Assembly (NCBI RefSeq): GCF_001544575.2
Contig: NZ_FCNY02000008.1
Location: 1 to 64,000, forward strand
Origin: Caballeronia cordobensis
GTDB lineage: Bacteria; Pseudomonadota; Gammaproteobacteria; Burkholderiales; Burkholderiaceae
DNA: 64,000 bases
Reading direction: 5' to 3'
Both the position numbers and the translations under genes were made by a program. The notes beneath the pieces were generated by a model. The model saw nothing but the letters and a program-made list of their open reading frames with translations. It was not told where the DNA came from and did no database searches. Below are positions 1 to 9,335 of this stretch, piece by piece. Numbering within the stretch: position 1 is the stretch's first letter; each line of letters starts with the position of its first letter.

Positions 1-1095
1 TGGCGTCCGCTCGAAGGCTTCGTCTATGCGGTGTCGCCGTTCAACTTCACGGCCATCGGCGGCAATCTGACGACCGCGCCCGCGATCATGGGCAATACCG
101 TGCTGTGGAAGCCGTCGGAGAAATCGGCACTGGCCAACTACATCTTTTTCGAAGCGCTGGAAGAGGCGGGTCTGCCGCCGGGCGTCATCAATTTCGTGCC
201 GGGCGATGCCGAGTTGACCACGCGTGTCGCGCTGTCGTCGCCGGATCTGGCGGGCATTCACTTCACGGGTTCGTCGGCGGTGTTTCAGTCGCTGTGGAAA
301 GGCGTCGCGTCGAAGGTCGATGCGTTCCGTACGATTCCGCGCCTGGTCGGCGAGACGGGCGGCAAGGACTTCGTGCTTGCGCATGCGTCGGCGAATGCGT
401 CGGAAGTGGCGATCGCGCTGATTCGCGGCGCGTTCGAATACTGCGGGCAGAAGTGCAGCGCGGCGTCGCGGGCGTATATCCCGAAGAGCTTGTGGGGCGC
501 GGTCAGTAAGGAAATCCGTGAGCGTCTGTCGCAACTGAAAGTCGGCGATGTGGCGAACCACGACACGTTCATGGGCGCGGTGATCTCGCAGGCTTCTCAC
601 CAGAAGCTTTCGCGCGTGCTGGCGGCGGCCAAGGACGACGCGGCGGTCAAGTTCGTCTCCGGCGGCAAGACCTGGTCCGATCCGGGCTATTTCGTCGAGC
701 CGACCGTGCTCGAAGTCAGCGACCCGCATCACGCGCTGATGAAGGAAGAACTGTTCGGCCCCGTGCTCTCCGTGTTCGTCTACGAGGACGACGCGTGGAA
801 CGAAACGCTCGACCTCATCGACGCGACGAGCCCCTACGCGCTCACCGGCTCGATCTTCTGCACGGACCGCTTCGCGCTGCATCACGCGGAAAGCGTGCTC
901 GTGAATGCGGCCGGCAATCTGTATCTGAACGACAAGCCCACGGGCGCGATGATCGGCCAGCAGCCCTTCGGCGGCGGCCGCGCGAGCGGCACGAACGACA
1001 AGGCGGGCTCGTATCTGAACCTGCTGCGCTGGGCGTCGCCGCGCGTGGTGAAGGAAACGTATCTGCCGCAGCGCGACTGGACCTTCGGCGCTTGA
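1..1095 (+). CDS. L-glutamate gamma-semialdehyde (P5C) dehydrogenase, ALDH4A1 type, 5' end outside window
   Basis: This is the C-terminal two thirds of an aldehyde dehydrogenase that oxidises glutamate semialdehyde (from pyrroline-5-carboxylate) to glutamate with NAD+. The reading frame is open from base 1, so the gene begins upstream. The Asn-containing SPFNFT motif, the general base Glu in GETGGKD (codon 352-354) and the nucleophile Cys in CGQKCSAASR (codon 454-456) are all present. GQQPFGGGRASGTNDKAG and RWASPRVVKETY near the end closely match the animal ALDH4A1 and bacterial group 1 P5C dehydrogenases rather than the domain found in PutA. It lies 31 bases before an ABC importer and in the same gene run as a PutA whose own dehydrogenase domain looks dead, so it probably supplies the missing second step of proline oxidation. 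Family assignment is secure; coupling to PutA is inferred. Confidence 0.93.
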   Translation, partial: WRPLEGFVYAVSPFNFTAIGGNLTTAPAIMGNTVLWKPSEKSALANYIFFEALEEAGLPPGVINFVPGDAELTTRVALSSPDLAGIHFTGSSAVFQSLWKGVASKVDAFRTIPRLVGETGGKDFVLAHASANASEVAIALIRGAFEYCGQKCSAASRAYIPKSLWGAVSKEIRERLSQLKVGDVANHDTFMGAVISQASHQKLSRVLAAAKDDAAVKFVSGGKTWSDPGYFVEPTVLEVSDPHHALMKEELFGPVLSVFVYEDDAWNETLDLIDATSPYALTGSIFCTDRFALHHAESVLVNAAGNLYLNDKPTGAMIGQQPFGGGRASGTNDKAGSYLNLLRWASPRVVKETYLPQRDWTFGA

Positions 1096-1126
1096 GTTCG
1101 ACCCCGGCTTCTCCTGAGGACACATC

Positions 1127-2203
1127 ATGTCAACCATTGTTTCTTTCAAGAACGTACAGAAGACCTACGACGGCGAAACTCTCGTCGTCAAGAATCTCAA
1201 TCTCGACATCGAGGAAGGCGAGTTTCTGACGATGCTCGGGCCGTCCGGATCTGGAAAGACGACATGTCTGATGATGCTCGCGGGCTTCGAAACCGCCACG
1301 CATGGCGAGATTCTGCTTCAGGGGAAGCCGATCAACCGTATTCCGCCCGAGCGCCGCAACATCGGCATGGTCTTTCAAAGCTATGCGCTCTTTCCGCACA
1401 AGTCGGTTGCGGAGAACCTCGCGTTCCCGCTCAAGGTTCGCAAGATAGCGAAGGACGAGATCGCCCGTAAGGTCAAGCGCGCGCTCAACATGGTGAATAT
1501 GGAAAAGTTCGCCAACCGCATGCCCGGCCAGCTTTCCGGCGGGCAGCAGCAGCGCATCGCGGTTGCGCGCGCGCTGGTGTTCGAACCGGCGCTCGTGCTC
1601 ATGGACGAACCGCTTGGCGCGCTCGACAAGCAGCTTCGAGAGCAGATGCAGTACGAGATCAAGCAGATTCACGAGCAAAGCGGCCTGACCGTGGTCTATG
1701 TCACGCACGACCAGAGCGAGGCCATGACTATGTCGGACCGTATCGCCGTGTTCAACAACGGCATCATCCAGCAACTCGCGCCGCCGCCCGCGTTGTATGA
1801 ACGCCCCGAGAACGCCTTCGTCGCGCGATTCATCGGCGAAAGCAACGAGCTCACGGGAACGGTCTCCGTGATGGACAAGGAGCGCTGCACCGTGAAGCTG
1901 GCGAGCGGACAGAGCATCAAGGCAAGCATCGGGCCGACCATTCGGGAAACCGGGTCCGCCAGCATTTCCCTGCGGCCCGAGCGCGTTGCCGTCGGCGATC
2001 TGGCCAAAAATTGCGACAACGTCTTTCAGGGCGGCGTGAAGGATCTCATTTATTACGGCGACCATCTTCGTGTCGTGATGCAGGTGTGCGGACAGAACGA
2101 CTTCATCGTGAAGCTGCCGAACGACGGCGCCGCGCGTCAGTTGCGTGTCGGCGATTCGGTGCATATCGGCTGGATGGCGGAAGCGTGCCGCGCGTTGCAA
2201 TGA
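1127..2203 (+). CDS. ABC importer ATPase, spermidine/putrescine (PotA) type
   Basis: This 358-residue cytoplasmic ATPase would drive import of a small cationic or zwitterionic compound. The Walker A motif GPSGSGKTT lies at residues 38-46, the signature LSGGQQQ near 136, Walker B VLMDEP near 157-162, and the H-loop sits in VTHDQSEAM. The last 120 residues form a TOBE-like regulatory region. An AGGA ribosome site precedes the ATG. It is followed by two PotB/PotC-like permease genes, and the matching solute-binding protein gene is probably the one at 9336, beyond PutA and the TetR gene. The Pot/CUT1-related ATPases are too similar to reveal the substrate. The neighbours suggest proline, proline betaine or a hydroxyproline. 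Confidence 0.92.
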   Translation: MSTIVSFKNVQKTYDGETLVVKNLNLDIEEGEFLTMLGPSGSGKTTCLMMLAGFETATHGEILLQGKPINRIPPERRNIGMVFQSYALFPHKSVAENLAFPLKVRKIAKDEIARKVKRALNMVNMEKFANRMPGQLSGGQQQRIAVARALVFEPALVLMDEPLGALDKQLREQMQYEIKQIHEQSGLTVVYVTHDQSEAMTMSDRIAVFNNGIIQQLAPPPALYERPENAFVARFIGESNELTGTVSVMDKERCTVKLASGQSIKASIGPTIRETGSASISLRPERVAVGDLAKNCDNVFQGGVKDLIYYGDHLRVVMQVCGQNDFIVKLPNDGAARQLRVGDSVHIGWMAEACRALQ

Positions 2204-2323
2204 GCGAGCGCGCCCTGCCGTAACCCGATCAGAACACGCAAGCGCGACAAGGTTGCTGCGCACATAGTTAGGCATACATAGCAATAGAATCGATCAGGAG
2301 GACGCGGCCCACGCCGCACGACC

Positions 2324-3610
2324 ATGATGATGCTTCCCCACGATATTGCCGTTCCCGCGGATCAGCCAGCGGCACCGTTGACCCTCAAAGACTCGAAGAG
2401 TCTGAAAGCCAGGCTCCGCAACGCGGAACGCGCTGAACGAGTGAAGGCATTGCTGCTCGTCGCGCCCTTGCTGATCTTCCTCGTCGTCACCTTCCTCGTG
2501 CCCATTGGAAGTCTGTTGATGAAGAGCTTTCGCGACGCCACGCTGTCTCAGGAGCTTCCCCACGCCGCGGCATTGCTGAGGGAATGGGACCCTGCCCAAG
2601 GCAAGCTGCCGGGCGAAGCGGTATTCGACGCCTTCGCGCGCGACCTCATCGCCGCAAAGGGTGGCGAGGGCGTCAGTCGAGTCGCGTCCCGGCTCAACTA
2701 TGACGAGGCGGGCATGCGCAGCCTCGTCATGAAAACGGCGCGCCGCCTGAGCGACGACGGCGCCGGCACATGGCACACGCGTCTTGCCGCCATCGATGAA
2801 CGCTGGAACGACATCGGCGCATGGTCGACGCTGAAATACGCATCGTCGCCGTGGACGCTGGGCTATTACCTGAAGGCCTTCGATTTCAAACGAGACGACC
2901 ACGGCGCGATCGTGCGCGAAGGACCGGGCGAGCGCCTGTATGTCGATGTATTCGTGCGCACCGCGTGGGTCAGTATCGCCGTGAGCGCGCTGTGCCTGCT
3001 GTTCGGTTATCCGGTCGCGTACTTTCTCGCGACCATTCCGGCTCGCTTCAGCAACCTGCTCATGATCATGGTGCTGCTGCCGTTCTGGACATCGATTCTC
3101 GTGCGCACGACGTCCTGGGTCGTCGTGTTGCAGCAGCATGGCGTATTGAACGATCTGCTCAAGACGCTCGGGCTCACGGAGCACGGCTTTCAGCTCATCT
3201 ACAACCGCTTCGGCGTGCTGGTCGCGATGACGCATATCCTGCTGCCCTACGCGATCTTGTCGCTGTATTCCGTGATGAAGGGCGTTCCCAACATCTACAT
3301 GAAGGCGGCGCGTTCTCTCGGCGCCGGACCAATCCGCTCGTTCTTTCAGGCGTATTTCCCGCAGACGCTGCCGGGCGTGGGCGCCGCGGGCATGCTCACG
3401 TTCATTCTCGCGGTCGGCTACTACATCACGCCGGCCATCGTGGGCGGCCCCGACGATCAGCTCGCCAGTTACTACATCGCCAATCACGTCAACAACACGC
3501 TGAACTGGGGATTGGCTTGTGCGCTCGCTTCGATCCTGCTGGCCGGCGTGCTGGCGATCTACGCGATCTTCGTTCGTATGACCGGCGGCGCCGGTGTCAA
3601 GCTGGGGTGA
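2324..3610 (+). CDS. ABC importer permease, PotB type, with enlarged periplasmic loop
   Basis: This is an inner-membrane permease of 428 residues. The first membrane segment (about residues 44-65) is followed by an unusual soluble stretch of about 130 residues (roughly 73-205), then about five more segments. The EAA-type cytoplasmic loop that contacts the ATPase lies around MKAARSLGAGPIRSF. Ordinary PotB proteins are near 280-300 residues, so the insertion accounts for the extra length. Some other proteobacterial PotB-like permeases also carry such an insertion. A strong AGGAGG site lies about 20 bases upstream of the chosen ATG at 2324, so an ATG triplet 3 or 6 bases further on could also be used. 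The 120 bases before it hold no other gene. Confidence 0.9.
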   Translation: MMMLPHDIAVPADQPAAPLTLKDSKSLKARLRNAERAERVKALLLVAPLLIFLVVTFLVPIGSLLMKSFRDATLSQELPHAAALLREWDPAQGKLPGEAVFDAFARDLIAAKGGEGVSRVASRLNYDEAGMRSLVMKTARRLSDDGAGTWHTRLAAIDERWNDIGAWSTLKYASSPWTLGYYLKAFDFKRDDHGAIVREGPGERLYVDVFVRTAWVSIAVSALCLLFGYPVAYFLATIPARFSNLLMIMVLLPFWTSILVRTTSWVVVLQQHGVLNDLLKTLGLTEHGFQLIYNRFGVLVAMTHILLPYAILSLYSVMKGVPNIYMKAARSLGAGPIRSFFQAYFPQTLPGVGAAGMLTFILAVGYYITPAIVGGPDDQLASYYIANHVNNTLNWGLACALASILLAGVLAIYAIFVRMTGGAGVKLG

Positions 3611-3615
3611 ATCGA

Positions 3616-4449
3616 ATGTTCAACTTTCCTGCCTATGTCACGGTCTGGGGACGGCTCGGACGCTGGTCGCACGTCGTTCTGTCGATGGCGGTTCTCGTAT
3701 TCCTGATCTCGCCGATTCTCGTCGTGATGCCGCTGTCGTTCAATTCGCAGCCTTACTTCACGTATCCGCTGCCCGGCGTGAGCCTGCGCTGGTATCGGGA
3801 CTTCATCGATAGCCCGGAATGGATGCTCGCGCTGAAGAACACGCTGATCGTAGGCTCCGCCTCGACGATTCTCGCGACGACGCTCGGCATCATGGCGTCG
3901 CTCGGGCTTACGCATCCGCGCTTGAAGGGCCGCGCGCTGATCACCGGCATTCTGGTCTCGCCGATGATCGTGCCTTTGATCATCACGGCGGTCGGCGTGT
4001 ATTTCGCCTTCAGCCCGTTCGGCCTCGTGAATAGCCTCACCGGTCTGATTCTGGCGCATGCCGCGCTTGGCGTGCCGTTTGTCGTGGTGACGGTCACGGC
4101 CACGCTGGCGGGCTTCAACGAAACGCTCTCGAGAGCCGGCCGCAGCCTGGGCGCGTCGCCGTTGCGCGTGTTCCTGCAGGTGAAGCTGCCGATCATCGCG
4201 CCGGGCGTGATCTCCGGCGCGCTCTTTGCCTTCGCCACGTCCTTCGATGAAATCGTCGTCGCGCTGTTCCTGACCGGCACCGATCAGCGCACGGTGCCAA
4301 GGCAGATGTGGGCGGGCATTCGCGAGCAGCTCAGCCCCACGATTCTGGCCGTTGCGAGCGTGCTTGTCGTGATCTCGACCTTGCTGCTCGTCACGCTGGA
4401 ACTTCTGCGTCGCAGGACCGAACGCTTGCGCGGTACGGCGAGCTTCTGA
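3616..4449 (+). CDS. ABC importer permease, PotC type
   Basis: This is the second permease subunit, 277 residues, with about six hydrophobic segments starting at HVVLSMAVLVFLISPILVV. The EAA-type loop GRSLGASPLRVFLQVKLP is clear. The chosen ATG at 3616 follows the stop of the first permease by five bases. An in-frame GTG at 3607 overlaps that stop codon and could equally be the start, which would give translational coupling. Together with 1127-2203 and 2324-3610 it makes a complete membrane importer core. It ends 40 bases before putA, so transporter and catabolic genes are probably co-transcribed. Confidence 0.92.
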   Translation: MFNFPAYVTVWGRLGRWSHVVLSMAVLVFLISPILVVMPLSFNSQPYFTYPLPGVSLRWYRDFIDSPEWMLALKNTLIVGSASTILATTLGIMASLGLTHPRLKGRALITGILVSPMIVPLIITAVGVYFAFSPFGLVNSLTGLILAHAALGVPFVVVTVTATLAGFNETLSRAGRSLGASPLRVFLQVKLPIIAPGVISGALFAFATSFDEIVVALFLTGTDQRTVPRQMWAGIREQLSPTILAVASVLVVISTLLLVTLELLRRRTERLRGTASF

Positions 4450-4489
4450 TCATCCATTCAGGCCCAAGAGTCCATCAGGTATCCTCATC

Positions 4490-7400
4490 ATGCTGTCGCC
4501 AATCCAATCGACGAATACCGCCGCAACCCATCTCGAGACGCTGCGCCAACGCATCCGCGACGCATCGTCCTTACCCGAAGACGTCGTCGTTCAAGCGCTG
4601 ATGAAAGAGGCGCAGTTCGATGCCGCAACGTTGAAAAAGACGCAGGATCTCGCGGCGCGGCTCGCGCAGGGCGTGCGGGACGCGCGCATCGACGCGGGCG
4701 GCGTGGACCTGCTCACACAGGAATTTTCGCTCGACAGCCGTGAGGGCATCGCGCTGATGTGTCTCGCCGAAGCCATGCTGCGCATTCCCGACACCGAGAC
4801 GCGCAATCAGCTGATTCGCGACAAGATCGTCGATGCGGACTGGCGCGCGCATCTCGGCAAGTCGCCGTCGCTGTTCGTCAATGCCACGGCGTGGGGCTTG
4901 CTCGTGACGGGCAAGCTCCTGAAGCAGCCCGACGAAAACGCGCTGGCCGAAGCGCTGACGCGCGTCGTGCGCAAAGGCGGGGAAGCGGTCGTGCGCGGCG
5001 GCGTGGCCTACGCCATGCGCATGCTCGGCAAGCAGTTCGTCACCGGCCAGACGATCGAAGAGGCGATCGGCGTGGCGAAGGGCCGCGAGTCGAACGGCTA
5101 TCGCTACTCATACGACATGCTCGGCGAGGCCGCGCTGACCGACGAGGACGCGCAGGCTTATTTCGAGTCGTATCGGCACGCCATCGAAGCCATCGGCAAG
5201 GATGCGAAGGGTCAGGGGCCGATCGACGGGCCGGGCGTTTCGGTCAAGATCTCGGGCCTGCATCCGCGCTACGAGCTTGCTCAGCGCGAGCGGGTGCTGG
5301 CCGAAATGTATCCGCGCCTGCTGCAACTGGCGCAGATCGCGAAGCAGTATGGCATCGGCTTTCACCTCGATCAGGAAGAGTCGGCGCGTTTCGACCTGAC
5401 GCTCGAAATGCTCGAACGGCTGTGCTCGGAGCCGACGCTCAGCGGCTGGAACGGTATCGGCATCTCGCTTCAGGCCTATCAGAAGCGCGGGCGCGCCGTG
5501 GCCGAGTGGATCATCGCGCTGGCGCGCGCGAATGGCCGCCGCATCAACATCCGTCTCGTGAAGGGCGCGTACTGGGACACGGAAATCAAGCTGGCGCAGG
5601 ATGCCGGTGCGGCGGGTTATCCGGTTTTCACGCGCAAGGTGCATTCGGACGTGAGTTATATCGCCTGCGCGAAGGCCTTGCTCGACGCGCCGGACGCCAT
5701 CTTCCCGCAGTTCGCCACGCACAATGCGTTCACGCTGGCCGCGGCGCATACGCTGGCCGGCGACAAGCCGTACGAGTTCCAGTGTCTGCACGGCATGGGC
5801 GAAACGGTGTACGACCAGGTCGTGAGCGCGTCGAAGCTCGGCAGGCCTTGCCGGATCTACGCGCCCGTGGGGCCGCACGCGACCTTGCTCGCGTATCTCG
5901 TTCGCCGCCTGCTGGAGAACGGGGCGAATTCGTCGTTCGTCAATCAGATCGTCGATCCGGCGGTGAGCATCGCCGATATCGTGCAGGACCCGGTGGCGAA
6001 AGCGGCGCGCACGGGCGGCAAGCCGCATGCGGGCATCGTGTCGCCGCGCGGATTGCTGCCGGGCCGGCTGAATGCCGCATCGATGGACTTCGCGGATTCG
6101 CAGGCGTTTGCGCAGGCCGTCGCGGCGATCCGGGCGAACCGGATCAACGCGAGGCCCATCGTCGCGACGGCGGCGGATGCGTCCGGCGATGCCACCGCGC
6201 TCGTGCACAGCGCCGGCAACCTCGCCGAAACGATCGGCAGCGTGACGACGAGCACGGTGAGCGCCGCGGCGGGCGCGGTGGCATCCGCAGCGCAGGCGTT
6301 GGCGGCGTGGGCGGGCACGCCGGTCCGCGAGCGTGCGGACGTGCTCGAACGCGCGGCTGCATCGCTGGAAAGCAAAGGCGCGCACTTCGGCGCCGTGCTG
6401 GCGCTCGAGAGTGGCGCAACGCTGTCCGAGGCGGCCGAAGAAGTCCGGCGGGCCGTCAACCTGTGCCGCCTCTACGCGCATCAGCTCGTGAGCGATCCGC
6501 GCCTCGGCGATGCGAAGCCGCTCGGCGTGGTGGCGAGCATCAGTCCGTCGGCGTCGCCGCTGTCGTGCTTCGTCGGCCAGGCGGCCGCGGCGCTCGCCTC
6601 GGGCAATGCGGTCGTGGCGAAGCCGTCATCGAATGCGTCGTTGACGGCGTTCGAAGCCACGCGCGTATTCATCGACGCTGGCTTGCCTGCCGGCGTCATG
6701 CAACTGATGCCGGGCCACGGCACGACGATCGGCCGCGCCCTGGTTTCCGACTCGCGCGTCGCCGCCGTCCTGTTCGGCGGATCGCGCGACGTGGCCGCAT
6801 CGATTTCGGCACGGCTTGCGGAACGCGCGCAGCCCGCGCGGCTCATCGCGTCTCATGGCAGCGTGAACGCGATGATCGTGGATAGCTCGGCGCTGCCCGA
6901 GCAGGTTATCTCGGACGCGATCCAGTCCGCGTTCCACGGTGCGGGGCAATCGCTCGCATCGTTGCGCGTGCTCTGCCTTCAGGATTCGACGGCGGACAGA
7001 GTCTTGCGCATGCTCAACGGCATGCTCAGCGAGCGCAACACGGGTGATCCGCTCAGCGCCGCCACCGATATCGGGCCGCTCACGAACCGGGCGGCGAAGG
7101 ACCGCGCGGAGACCTACCTCGCGCAGATGCGGCGGCAGGGATTCGCGGTCACGCGCGGCACGCTGTCGGCCGAGTGTGCGGACGGCAATTTCGTCGCGCC
7201 GGCCATCGTCGATCTGAAGGATGTGGCGTCGCTCGGCGTCATCGATCCGGGCGTCGTGGGGCCCATTCTTCATGTCGTCCGCTTCAGGACGGGCGCGATG
7301 GACGATCTGATCCGCCGCCTCGATGCGCTCGATTGCGCCGTGCTCGGTCTTCACACGCGCATCAACGAAGCGAGCGGCAAGCTGCTGTCGTTCTCGAAGG

Positions 7401-8257
7401 CGAACAGCGTGTGCATCAACCGGTCCATTCATCAGGCGTTCCCGGGCATGCAGCCGGCTGGCGGCTCTGGTGCGGCCGGCACCGGTCCGATGAGCGGCGG
7501 GCCGCTGACGCTCTTCAGCCTCACGCGCGGGGAACCGTCCTCGTATGAAGCGCCGCAAGGGCCGTTCGGCGGATCGAAGGCGGCCGTCAGCGAAAAGTTC
7601 TTCGAGTTTCCGGTCGAGAGCGCCGATGGGCGTCTGACCGCGCGCAACACCGCTCAGGCGCAGGCGCGCGCCGAGCGCCAGCAGATGCTGGATGCGCTGC
7701 TGCACGCGCCGGCATTGCGGCGCATGAACGCGTCGCAACGGACGTCGGCGGAAGCGTTCCGCTCGCGCCTCGGCCAGTTGATCGACGCGTCGAAGCCGTT
7801 CAGCCTGCCGGCGCTGACGGGCGAGGAAAACACGCTCGAACTGCTGCCTCGCGGACAGGTGCTCTGCACGGGAGAATCGGCCTTCGCGCTGGCCATGCAG
7901 GCGATGGCGGCGGTGGCCTTCGGCAATGACGCCGTGCTGACGAAGTCCGCTTTCGCGGATGAGATCGCCGCCGTGCTGGGCCGCGCATGCCGGGTGATCG
8001 ATTCGTCGCAAGTGCAGCAGGCGCTGTCCGGTGAATTGCGCGCTGTGCGCGTGGAAGCCGTGCTGGCCGAGGCCGATCTCCCGGATCTCGGCAAGCTGCG
8101 CCGCGCGGCGGCCGCGCGCCTGACCAGTGTGATCGTCGCGGACGCTTCGGGTCGATACGACTGGACGCAACTCGTGCGCGAGCGCGTGACCACCGTGAAC
8201 GCGAGCGCGGCGGGCGGGAACACGCAACTCATGGTCATGAGCGAGGATGCAATGTAA
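4490..8257 (+). CDS. putA: PutA-like proline dehydrogenase with degenerate P5C dehydrogenase domain
   Basis: This large PutA-type protein has 1255 residues. The N-terminal FAD-dependent proline dehydrogenase looks intact: RLVKGAYWDTEI from residue 355, FATHNAFT, FQCLHGMGE and YAPVGPHATLLAYLVRRLLE are all conserved. There is no N-terminal ribbon-helix-helix domain, so it should not act as its own repressor. The second half is an aldehyde dehydrogenase fold in which every catalytic position I can align is changed. The usual SPWNFP reads SPSASP (685-690, oxyanion Asn to Ala688), the general base Glu of the ETGG motif is Ser788 (SHGS), and the nucleophile Cys of GQRCSALR is Leu822 (GQSLASLR). Length and a further C-terminal domain match trifunctional PutAs otherwise. 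A separate, intact P5C dehydrogenase lies upstream at 1-1095. The gene name rests on the proline dehydrogenase half. Confidence 0.93.
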   Translation: MLSPIQSTNTAATHLETLRQRIRDASSLPEDVVVQALMKEAQFDAATLKKTQDLAARLAQGVRDARIDAGGVDLLTQEFSLDSREGIALMCLAEAMLRIPDTETRNQLIRDKIVDADWRAHLGKSPSLFVNATAWGLLVTGKLLKQPDENALAEALTRVVRKGGEAVVRGGVAYAMRMLGKQFVTGQTIEEAIGVAKGRESNGYRYSYDMLGEAALTDEDAQAYFESYRHAIEAIGKDAKGQGPIDGPGVSVKISGLHPRYELAQRERVLAEMYPRLLQLAQIAKQYGIGFHLDQEESARFDLTLEMLERLCSEPTLSGWNGIGISLQAYQKRGRAVAEWIIALARANGRRINIRLVKGAYWDTEIKLAQDAGAAGYPVFTRKVHSDVSYIACAKALLDAPDAIFPQFATHNAFTLAAAHTLAGDKPYEFQCLHGMGETVYDQVVSASKLGRPCRIYAPVGPHATLLAYLVRRLLENGANSSFVNQIVDPAVSIADIVQDPVAKAARTGGKPHAGIVSPRGLLPGRLNAASMDFADSQAFAQAVAAIRANRINARPIVATAADASGDATALVHSAGNLAETIGSVTTSTVSAAAGAVASAAQALAAWAGTPVRERADVLERAAASLESKGAHFGAVLALESGATLSEAAEEVRRAVNLCRLYAHQLVSDPRLGDAKPLGVVASISPSASPLSCFVGQAAAALASGNAVVAKPSSNASLTAFEATRVFIDAGLPAGVMQLMPGHGTTIGRALVSDSRVAAVLFGGSRDVAASISARLAERAQPARLIASHGSVNAMIVDSSALPEQVISDAIQSAFHGAGQSLASLRVLCLQDSTADRVLRMLNGMLSERNTGDPLSAATDIGPLTNRAAKDRAETYLAQMRRQGFAVTRGTLSAECADGNFVAPAIVDLKDVASLGVIDPGVVGPILHVVRFRTGAMDDLIRRLDALDCAVLGLHTRINEASGKLLSFSKANSVCINRSIHQAFPGMQPAGGSGAAGTGPMSGGPLTLFSLTRGEPSSYEAPQGPFGGSKAAVSEKFFEFPVESADGRLTARNTAQAQARAERQQMLDALLHAPALRRMNASQRTSAEAFRSRLGQLIDASKPFSLPALTGEENTLELLPRGQVLCTGESAFALAMQAMAAVAFGNDAVLTKSAFADEIAAVLGRACRVIDSSQVQQALSGELRAVRVEAVLAEADLPDLGKLRRAAAARLTSVIVADASGRYDWTQLVRERVTTVNASAAGGNTQLMVMSEDAM

Positions 8258-8263
8258 AGCAAC

Positions 8264-8293
8264 GGCGACGCCTAGCGCGCGTGAGGCGTCGCC
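8264..8293. terminator. Convergent hairpin between putA and the TetR gene
   Basis: The arms GGCGACGCC (8264-8272) and GGCGTCGCC (8285-8293) form a perfect nine-base-pair stem with a 12-base loop. The element spans the last codons of the minus-strand TetR gene and lies just after the putA stop, so it could end transcription from both sides. There is no strong T-run on the plus side. Confidence 0.6.
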
Positions 8294-8931
8294 ATGTTCA
8301 TTTTCCAGATCCGATGAGTCGCATCGTCGATCATGCCGTGGAATATGCCGATCGCTTCATCGATGCTGATGGTCGCCGCGACCCGGTGTTCGATCCAAAG
8401 CCCGTGAACCAGCGCCATCGCCTGAATGGCGTGAATGCGGGACATCACCGGATCGCATCCGGCGCGGCGGAAGTCGAAAACGAAGTTGGAGCGCAGCCGC
8501 CTCGAAAACGCCGTGCAGAGCCGCCGCACGTCCTGTTCGTGCGCGGACGAGCTCCACATGTGCGGCCAGACGTTGGCCGCGCCCTGACTCATGACTTCGT
8601 CGTTGAAACACATGTCGGCGGTGAATTTCATCCGCACGATGGGATCGGCGATGTCCCGCCGCCCGTCGGTGAGCTGTTCCCGCACTCGCCGGATCAGATG
8701 TTCGAACGTCTTGTAGACGAGGCTTTGCTTGTTCTCGAAATGATGATGGACGAGACCCACCGATACCCCGGCGTGTTCGCTGACGCGCCTGATCGTCAGA
8801 TTTTCAAGGCCGACTTCACCGACCACGGCCAGCGTGGCGTCGATGAGCTTGAGCCGCATCCCTTCATAGGGACCGGCTTCGTCCTTGCGGCCGGGTCCTG
8901 CAACGACGGCTGCCTTCACGATGATTTCCAC
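8272..8931 (-). CDS. TetR-family regulator, BetI-like
   Basis: This is a 219-residue DNA-binding repressor. The helix-turn-helix LTIRRVSEHAGVSVGLVHHH (about residues 45-64) followed by HFENKQSLVYKTF is typical of TetR proteins and closest in style to BetI, which controls choline and glycine betaine genes. The C-terminal ligand domain has the BetI-like WPHMWSSSAHEQDVRRL stretch. It is transcribed away from the solute-binding protein gene at 9336. The space between them contains three copies of a TGAAC-N4-GTTCA palindrome, the likely operators, suggesting autoregulation and control of the importer. The ligand is unknown; a betaine or proline derivative would fit the neighbours. Confidence 0.88.
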   Translation of the reverse strand: MEIIVKAAVVAGPGRKDEAGPYEGMRLKLIDATLAVVGEVGLENLTIRRVSEHAGVSVGLVHHHFENKQSLVYKTFEHLIRRVREQLTDGRRDIADPIVRMKFTADMCFNDEVMSQGAANVWPHMWSSSAHEQDVRRLCTAFSRRLRSNFVFDFRRAGCDPVMSRIHAIQAMALVHGLWIEHRVAATISIDEAIGIFHGMIDDATHRIWKMNMATPHAR

Positions 8932-9019
8932 TTGTGTGCTCTAGCGTGCCGGCCTCGGGGCGATCGTCTGGCCGGTCGGGTCTCGCTAGTTTATCCGAAT
9001 GCCTGGGCGCGTCGACCGC

Positions 9020-9033
9020 TGAACAGATGTTCA
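9020..9033. promoter_or_regulatory. Putative TetR operator 1
   Basis: The sequence TGAACAGATGTTCA is a palindrome of two five-base arms around a four-base centre. It is the first of three such sites in the 404-base divergent space between the TetR gene and the solute-binding protein gene and is nearest the TetR start. Confidence 0.65.
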
Positions 9034-9134
9034 CGGAAATTACCTCTGGCATAGGGATAAACCGGATGCTACGGCGCTAAAAATCCCTTTTTCGGTCCGA
9101 AATTCACGTATATAGTGGCGGAAAGGATTGAAAT

Positions 9135-9152
9135 GCTGAACGCATGTTCAGC
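9135..9152. promoter_or_regulatory. Putative TetR operator 2 (longest palindrome)
   Basis: GCTGAACGCATGTTCAGC has seven-base arms GCTGAAC and GTTCAGC around GCAT and shares the TGAAC-N4-GTTCA core with the other two sites. Its centre is 117 bases from site 1 and 43 bases from site 3, both close to whole turns of DNA. Confidence 0.72.
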
Positions 9153-9179
9153 GATGTGGATTCAGGCAAAAGGTAGCAC

Positions 9180-9193
9180 TGAACGACAGTTCA
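9180..9193. promoter_or_regulatory. Putative TetR operator 3
   Basis: TGAACGACAGTTCA is the third copy of the same palindromic core, about 140 bases before the solute-binding protein start, followed by a lone half site (TGAAC near 9199). Together the three sites fill much of the 8932-9335 gap, which otherwise shows no gene. Confidence 0.65.
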
Positions 9194-9335
9194 ACGTCTG
9201 AACTATCTAATTTCAAACGAGAGCGCGTAAGTCATATAAGTAGGAACCCTAACAATAACAAACCGAAGCACCGTGTTTTTTAACCGAGACGATTGGCATC
9301 GCGTTGCCCCACGTCGCTATGAAGGAACCCACAGC

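Noticed and set aside
9088-9116. Possible sigma-70 promoter with TATAGT at 9111-9116
   Set aside because: The -35 region 17 bases upstream (TTTTTC) is a poor match, so I could not support it as a promoter for the binding protein gene.
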